From contig JASHVQ010000229.1 in assembly GCA_030044485.1 (NCBI GenBank), positions 1 through 8,019 of the forward strand: DNA of 8,019 nt, given 5' to 3'. The position numbers and the translations under genes were made by a program. This document shows positions 5,247 through 8,019 of this stretch, piece by piece. Under the pieces are notes generated by a model that worked only from the letters and a program-made list of their open reading frames with translations, did no database searches and was not told the origin of the DNA. Positions within the stretch are counted from its first letter, which is position 1. The number at the start of each line of letters is the position of its first letter. This DNA comes from Methylovirgula sp. (GTDB lineage Bacteria; Pseudomonadota; Alphaproteobacteria; Rhizobiales; Beijerinckiaceae).

Positions 5247-6058
5247 GCCTTGGCGTTCCTCGACAGCGCGAGTGCGATCATCGCAAGTCCGACGGCGATC
5301 AGCGGTACGGAAAGGACCATGCCCATCGTCGCCCCGCCGAAGAGAAAGCCGAGCTGCGGATCGGGTTCGCGGAAGAATTCGCAGAAAATGCGCGCCACGC
5401 CGTAGCCCACGGCGAAAATGCCGCTGGCCAGGCCAGGCCGGCGCAAGGCCCCGAAATTGATCGCGGCGTAAAGCACGATGAACAGAAGCAGGCCCTCGAG
5501 CCCGGCTTCATAGATCTGGCTTGGATGACGCGGCACGCCGTCCGAACCCGGAAAGATCATCGCCCAAGGCACATCGCTCGGCCGCCCCCAGAGTTCAGGT
5601 TTGATGAAATTGGCGAGGCGTCCGAGGCAAAGGCCGATCGGAACCGAAGCCGCGGTGACGTCCATGACGCTCAAGAACGGCACTTTGACCTGCCGCGCGA
5701 AAAGAACGATCCCCAGCGCCGCGCCGAGCAGGCCGCCATGAAAAGACATGCCGCCCTTCCAAACGGCGACGATCTCGCCGGGATGGGCGAGATAAAAACT
5801 CGGATTGTAGAAGAGCACGTAGCCGAGCCTGCCGCCGAGAATGATGCCGAAGGCGACGTAGACGATGAGATCGTCGATACTGGCTGGCGTCGGATGCGGC
5901 AGGCCGTCCCACAAGTTCTCCTTGCCGACGAGATAGCGCACATAGGCCCAGCCGAAGATCAGCCCGGCGATATAAGCGAGCGCGTACCAGCGGATGGGCA
6001 GCGGTCCGATCGAGATCAACACCGGATTGATGTGAGGATAGGGGATGAGGAGCTGCAT
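5243..6058 (-). CDS. lgt: Prolipoprotein diacylglyceryl transferase
   Basis: A 271-residue polytopic inner-membrane enzyme that transfers diacylglycerol from phosphatidylglycerol to the lipobox cysteine of prolipoproteins, the first step of lipoprotein maturation. Hallmarks: RWYALAY (24-30), GGRLGYVLFYNP (75-86), the WKGGMSFHGG loop with His107 (100-109), the signature GRLANF with Arg147 and Asn150 followed by ELWGRPSDVPWAMIFP (155-170), HPSQIYEA (178-185) and FREPD (229-233). About seven hydrophobic segments can be seen. Oddity: the PROSITE-type signature expects N-x-E-x(2)-G after NF, but Lys153-Pro154 replaces Asn-Gly. The essential Asn150 is kept. First gene of the operon, divergent from ubiK. 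The Shine-Dalgarno is weak (GGGAAC), but the start matches the family. Confidence 0.96.
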   Translation of the reverse strand: MQLLIPYPHINPVLISIGPLPIRWYALAYIAGLIFGWAYVRYLVGKENLWDGLPHPTPASIDDLIVYVAFGIILGGRLGYVLFYNPSFYLAHPGEIVAVWKGGMSFHGGLLGAALGIVLFARQVKVPFLSVMDVTAASVPIGLCLGRLANFIKPELWGRPSDVPWAMIFPGSDGVPRHPSQIYEAGLEGLLLFIVLYAAINFGALRRPGLASGIFAVGYGVARIFCEFFREPDPQLGFLFGGATMGMVLSVPLIAVGLAMIALALSRNAKA

Positions 6059-6154
6059 TTTGTTCCCGGATTCGCCAGGCTCGTGCCGAATCGGTCATGC
6101 GATGGCGCGGCGGGGGCGTCAAGCCGCCCTCTCGGCCGGCGCCGCCGCAAGGGC

Positions 6155-6172
6155 GCGACAGAGGCGACAAAG
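6155..6172 (+). repeat. 9-bp tandem repeat (GCGACAGAG/GCGACAAAG) on the ubiK -35
   Basis: Two abutting 9-bp units differ at one base. The first covers the -35 hexamer and the second lies in the spacer. GCGAC resembles the GCGNC half-site reported for RegA/PrrA/ActR regulators, whose gene is encoded about 0.8 kb away; any link is speculative. Confidence 0.4.
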
Positions 6173-6184
6173 CTGGCCTATAAT
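6155..6184 (+). promoter_or_regulatory. Sigma70-type promoter of ubiK-mmcB
   Basis: A perfect -10 TATAAT (6179-6184) has an 18-bp spacer to GCGACA (6155-6160), a 4/6 match to TTGACA. Transcription would start near 6191, giving a leader of about 26 nt that carries the GAGGAGGAG Shine-Dalgarno (6205-6213). The clearest promoter in the window. Confidence 0.65.
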
Positions 6185-6216
6185 AGGGACGAGGTGACGT
6201 TCGTGAGGAGGAGCCT

Positions 6217-6498
6217 ATGCCTCAGAGCCGTGGCACGATGTTCGACGATTTCTCGCGCCTCATGACGGATGCGGCGGAGATGGCGCACGGCGTGCGCCGC
6301 GAGGCCGAGCAGATCTTCAAGGCGCAGGTCGAGCGCTGGCTCGCCGATCTGGATCTCGTCACGCGCGAGGAATTCGAGGCGGTGCGCGACATGGCGATTG
6401 CGGCGCGCGACGAGAACGAGCGGCTCGCCAAACGCATCGCGGCGCTCGAGGCGCAACTCGCCGGCCAGGAAATCCCGCCGCCGGCCAGCGAGATCTAG
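6217..6498 (+). CDS. ubiK: Ubiquinone biosynthesis accessory factor UbiK (BMFP/YqiC family)
   Basis: A 93-residue protein of the UbiK/BMFP (DUF526) family. The amphipathic N-terminal half (MFDDFSRLMTDAAEMAHGVRREAEQIF, residues 8-34) is followed by the conserved TREEFEAVRDMAIAARDENERL region (49-70) and a coiled coil to about residue 82. Family knowledge: UbiK forms trimers, binds membranes and, with UbiJ, helps the Ubi enzyme complex make ubiquinone under aerobic conditions; Brucella BMFP fuses membranes in vitro. The ATG at 6217 follows a strong GAGGAGGAG; a second Met at residue 8 is possible, but its spacing is worse. First gene of a two-gene unit with mmcB, divergent from lgt. Confidence 0.92.
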   Translation: MPQSRGTMFDDFSRLMTDAAEMAHGVRREAEQIFKAQVERWLADLDLVTREEFEAVRDMAIAARDENERLAKRIAALEAQLAGQEIPPPASEI

Positions 6499-6503
6499 CG
6501 CCG

Positions 6504-6986
6504 ATGCCGAATTTCAGCCACGCCGTTCTGCCGCAGGACGGACGCCAAAGCGATATGGCGCTCGCCGTCTGCCGCGGAACGCGCCGGCTGCTGCGCAGTC
6601 TCAAATTCTCGACGCTCACCGAATTGCCGCTGGCCAGCGGGCGGCGCGCCGACATCGTGGCGCTGGCCGGAGATGCGAGCATCCTCATCGTCGAGATTAA
6701 ATCCTCGATCGCCGATTTTCGCGCCGACGCGAAATGGCCGGACTATCGGGCGCATTGCGACAAGCTGTATTTCGCAATTCCGCCCGGCATGCCGGCGGCG
6801 ATCATGCCGGAAGACGCAGGCCTCATCGTCGCCGACGCCTTCGGCGCGGAGATTTTGCGCGAGCCCCCGGAACATCGGCTGGCGGGGGCGACGCGGCGCG
6901 CCATGCTGATGCGCTTCGCACAAGCCGCCGCGCATCGGCTGCACGGCCTCAGCGATCCGGAAATTCTCGGCTTCGGGCCGCTTTAA
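6504..6986 (+). CDS. mmcB: MmcB family DNA repair protein (PD-(D/E)XK nuclease-like)
   Basis: 160 residues, matching the alphaproteobacterial MmcB (DUF1052) family. Visible nuclease-like residues are Glu40, Asp50 (in GRRAD), and Glu64-Ile-Lys66 (VEIKSS), followed by the family pattern DFRADAKWPDY (71-81), CDKLYFA (85-91) and AGLIVADAFGAEILR (105-119). This is the D...ExK core expected of a PD-(D/E)XK fold. Family knowledge: the Caulobacter gene is damage-inducible and its loss causes mitomycin C sensitivity; the enzymatic activity is not established. It starts 5 nt after the ubiK stop with no clear Shine-Dalgarno of its own, so it probably depends on coupled translation. No GTTC-N7-GTTC LexA box was found upstream. 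It ends 1 nt from the convergent actR stop. Confidence 0.92.
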   Translation: MPNFSHAVLPQDGRQSDMALAVCRGTRRLLRSLKFSTLTELPLASGRRADIVALAGDASILIVEIKSSIADFRADAKWPDYRAHCDKLYFAIPPGMPAAIMPEDAGLIVADAFGAEILREPPEHRLAGATRRAMLMRFAQAAAHRLHGLSDPEILGFGPL

Positions 6987-6987
6987 C

Positions 6988-7578
6988 CTAGCGCGGCGCG
7001 CGCTTGGCGAGAATGCGCTGCAAGGTGCGCCGGTGCATGTTGAGCCGGCGCGCCGTCTCCGAGACGTTGCGGCCGCAGAGTTCGTAGATGCGCTGGATGT
7101 GCTCCCAGCGCACCCGATCGGCCGACATCGGATTTTCCGGCACTTCGGCTTTGTCGTGGCGCGTCGCCATGAGCGCCGCATAGATGTCGTCGGCGTCCGC
7201 CGGCTTGGCGAGATAGTCGAAGGCGCCGAGTTTCACCGCGGTCACGGCGGTGACGATGTTGCCATAGCCGGTCAGGATGATGGCGCGCGCCTCGGGCCGC
7301 TTCGCCTTGAGTTCGGAAATGACGTCGAGCCCGTTGCCGTCGGCGAGCCGCATGTCGATGACCGCGAAGGCGGGAGCGTCGCTGGCAATGGCGGCGAGGC
7401 CCTCGGCGACCGACTGGGCGGCGGTAACGATGAAACCGCGCCCTTCCATGGCGCGCGCCAGACGCGACAAGAAGGGCTTGTCGTCATCGACGATCAGCAG
7501 CGTCTTGTCGGCGTCGGAATCGCCGAGCGCCGGAAACGTTTCCACCCTGATGCCCGCCTCGGGGGGATCGGTTTTCAT
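6988..7578 (-). CDS. actR: Redox response regulator ActR (RegA/PrrA family)
   Basis: 196 residues. Receiver domain (about 27-140): acidic residues Asp31-Asp33 in LLIVDDDKPF, phospho-acceptor Asp75 in VIDMRL, Thr103 in ILTGYG, and Lys125 in AKPAD. A short linker leads to a Fis-type helix-turn-helix (155-194) with RVRWEHIQRIYELCGRN and the recognition helix SETARRLNMHRRTLQRIL, which is nearly invariant in RegA/PrrA/ActR/RegR proteins. Family knowledge: phosphorylated by ActS/RegB, it controls respiration, CO2 and N2 fixation and other redox-dependent genes. The frame is open to 7674, but the start at 7578 is preferred: it has GAGGG 6 nt upstream, gives the family N terminus, and the extra 32 residues are Arg-rich and unlike the family. 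A 195-bp gap to actS suggests it has its own promoter. Confidence 0.95.
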   Translation of the reverse strand: MKTDPPEAGIRVETFPALGDSDADKTLLIVDDDKPFLSRLARAMEGRGFIVTAAQSVAEGLAAIASDAPAFAVIDMRLADGNGLDVISELKAKRPEARAIILTGYGNIVTAVTAVKLGAFDYLAKPADADDIYAALMATRHDKAEVPENPMSADRVRWEHIQRIYELCGRNVSETARRLNMHRRTLQRILAKRAPR

Positions 7579-7584
7579 TATCGT

Positions 7585-7589
7585 CCCTC
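7585..7589 (-). promoter_or_regulatory. Shine-Dalgarno GAGGG that fixes the actR start
   Basis: On the minus strand GAGGG-ACGATA precedes the ATG at 7578 with 6-nt spacing. This favours the 196-residue product over the longer open frame. Confidence 0.65.
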
Positions 7590-7600
7590 GTCTTTTCTTT

Positions 7601-7606
7601 ATATTA
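7601..7606 (-). promoter_or_regulatory. Possible -10 element of actR
   Basis: On the minus strand this reads TAATAT, ending 22 bp before the actR ATG and just ahead of the A-rich AAGAAAAG leader. No convincing -35 was found at 16-18 bp, as expected if an activator is needed. Upstream (7607-7621) lies GAGACAATTCCGCCC, which only partly fits the published RegR box. Confidence 0.3.
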
Positions 7607-7621
7607 GGGCGGAATTGTCTC

Positions 7622-7643
7622 GCCGATAAAGCAATTTGTCGGC
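7622..7643. repeat. 9-bp dyad (one mismatch) in the actR leader/promoter region
   Basis: GCCGATAAA (7622-7630), four bases (GCAA), then TTTGTCGGC (7635-7643). The arms are complementary at 8 of 9 positions. It lies 44-65 bp upstream of the actR start codon. It could be an operator or an RNA stem-loop. Confidence 0.45.
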
Positions 7644-7672
7644 TTCGACGAAGGCTCCGGCCGCGCCGCTGC

Positions 7673-7684
7673 AAACTCGAGTTT
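7673..7684. repeat. Perfect 12-bp palindrome between actS and actR
   Basis: AAACTCGAGTTT is fully self-complementary, about 95-106 bp upstream of the actR start. A candidate operator for a dimeric regulator; no known consensus was recognised. Confidence 0.45.
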
Positions 7685-7696
7685 TATTAACATTAT

Positions 7697-7719
7697 CATG
7701 CGCGTGCCAAAGGCGCATG
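7697..7719. repeat. 7-bp inverted repeat CATGCGC-N9-GCGCATG between actS and actR
   Basis: CATGCGC (7697-7703) and GCGCATG (7713-7719) are exact complements around a 9-bp spacer, with TTAAC/GTTAA-like sequence outside both arms. No U-tract follows on the minus strand, so a terminator for actS is not supported; an operator is equally possible. Confidence 0.45.
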
Positions 7720-7773
7720 GTTAAAATCCGCAGCCCCGGCGGCGATTGCAGCTTAGCGTGATGACGGAATGTT

Positions 7774-8019
7774 TCAGTTCGTGAAGACCGCCTTCAGCGG
7801 CTCTTCAAAGCCGCGGCGCCGACCGGGTTCGAATTTGCTGCGCGGCCAGCGGATCGTCACACGCGCCCCGGAATGGGGAGGAGGGAGATTGCTCGGAATG
7901 ACGGCGGCGCCGGAACGCTCGAGCAGCGTTTTGGCGATGAACAGGCCGAGGCCGAGACCAAAATCTTCTTCCGACTTGGCGCGCCGGTCGGTCTTCGTCG
8001 TTACATAAGGTTCGCCGAG
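7774..8019 (-). CDS. actS: Redox sensor histidine kinase ActS (RegB/PrrB family), C-terminal end only
   Basis: The last 81 residues of the kinase; the rest lies beyond the right edge. It reads LGEPYVTTKTDRR (F-box region of the ATPase domain), then EEDFGLGLGLFIAKTLLERSGA (the G2 nucleotide-binding glycine motif), then SGARVTIRWPRSKFE, the end typical of RegB/PrrB/ActS kinases, and a stop at 7774-7776. Family knowledge: this membrane kinase senses the redox state of the ubiquinone pool and a conserved cysteine, and phosphorylates ActR/RegA; its transmembrane sensor and His-box are outside the window. Gene order actS -> actR on one strand matches the rhizobial arrangement rather than the divergent one of Rhodobacter. 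No start codon is in view. Confidence 0.92.
   Translation of the reverse strand, partial: LGEPYVTTKTDRRAKSEEDFGLGLGLFIAKTLLERSGAAVIPSNLPPPHSGARVTIRWPRSKFEPGRRRGFEEPLKAVFTN

Noticed and set aside
6199..6217. GTTC near the ubiK start as half of a LexA box
   Set aside because: The alphaproteobacterial box needs GTTC-N7-GTTC; the second half is absent here and before mmcB.
7579..7674. 32-residue N-terminal extension of actR
   Set aside because: The Arg-rich extension is unlike the family N terminus, and a Shine-Dalgarno supports the start at 7578.
7697..7730. Hairpin after actS as an intrinsic terminator
   Set aside because: On the minus strand the stem is followed by ATAATG rather than a T-run, so it is listed only as an inverted repeat.
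7769..8008. 79-codon plus-strand open frame at the right edge
   Set aside because: The opposite strand encodes an unmistakable histidine kinase ATPase end (GLGLGL motif).

Overview
The window is GC-rich chromosomal DNA from an alphaproteobacterium, most likely a member of the Hyphomicrobiales (Rhizobiales; possibly near Beijerinckiaceae or Methylocystaceae, which is inference). The evidence is the gene set: an ActS/ActR (RegB/RegA, PrrB/PrrA) redox two-component pair, an MmcB-family DNA repair protein next to UbiK, an lgt-MidA-pgeF gene chain, a Gly/aromatic-rich secreted protein with LTXXQ (Spy-like) domains, and CtrA-type boxes (TTAA-N7-TTAA). No mobile element, CRISPR array, tRNA or rRNA was seen. 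Codon use looks uniform, and nothing suggests recent transfer.

Layout. 1-461 (+): the C-terminal part of a methyl-accepting chemotaxis protein, cut by the window edge. 536-1357 (+): a nitrilase-superfamily amidase (Nit1/Nit2 type), whose 3' end overlaps by 14 bp the convergent PilZ-domain gene (1344-1709, -). 1833-3251 (-): a secreted protein with a glycine/phenylalanine repeat region, an aromatic-rich segment and two tandem LTXXQ domains, preceded by a perfect CtrA box. 3367-6058 (-): the chain lgt -> MidA-type methyltransferase -> pgeF, each junction a 4-bp ATGA overlap, so almost certainly one transcript. 6217-6986 (+): ubiK and mmcB, 5 nt apart, behind a clear TATAAT promoter and divergent from lgt. 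6988-7578 (-): actR, tail-to-tail with mmcB with 1 nt between them. 7774-8019 (-): the C-terminal 81 residues of the ActS kinase, cut by the right edge.

How the genes relate. lgt makes the lipid-modified precursor of lipoproteins. The MidA-type enzyme is tied by homology to assembly of respiratory complex I. PgeF edits peptidoglycan precursors. Together the chain serves the cell envelope and respiratory membrane. UbiK supports ubiquinone synthesis, and ActS/RegB kinases are known to sense the ubiquinone pool, so the right side has a quinone/redox theme, with mmcB (DNA repair) co-transcribed. The left side holds signalling (chemoreceptor, PilZ) and envelope genes; both left-side minus-strand genes carry CtrA-like boxes, which suggests cell-cycle control.

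There is no gene-free stretch longer than 300 bases; the largest gap is 195 bp (7579-7773, between actS and actR) and holds three dyad-symmetric elements. I did not find an obviously undescribed system. The least explained pieces are the secreted protein at 1833-3251 and the control regions of ubiK and actR.
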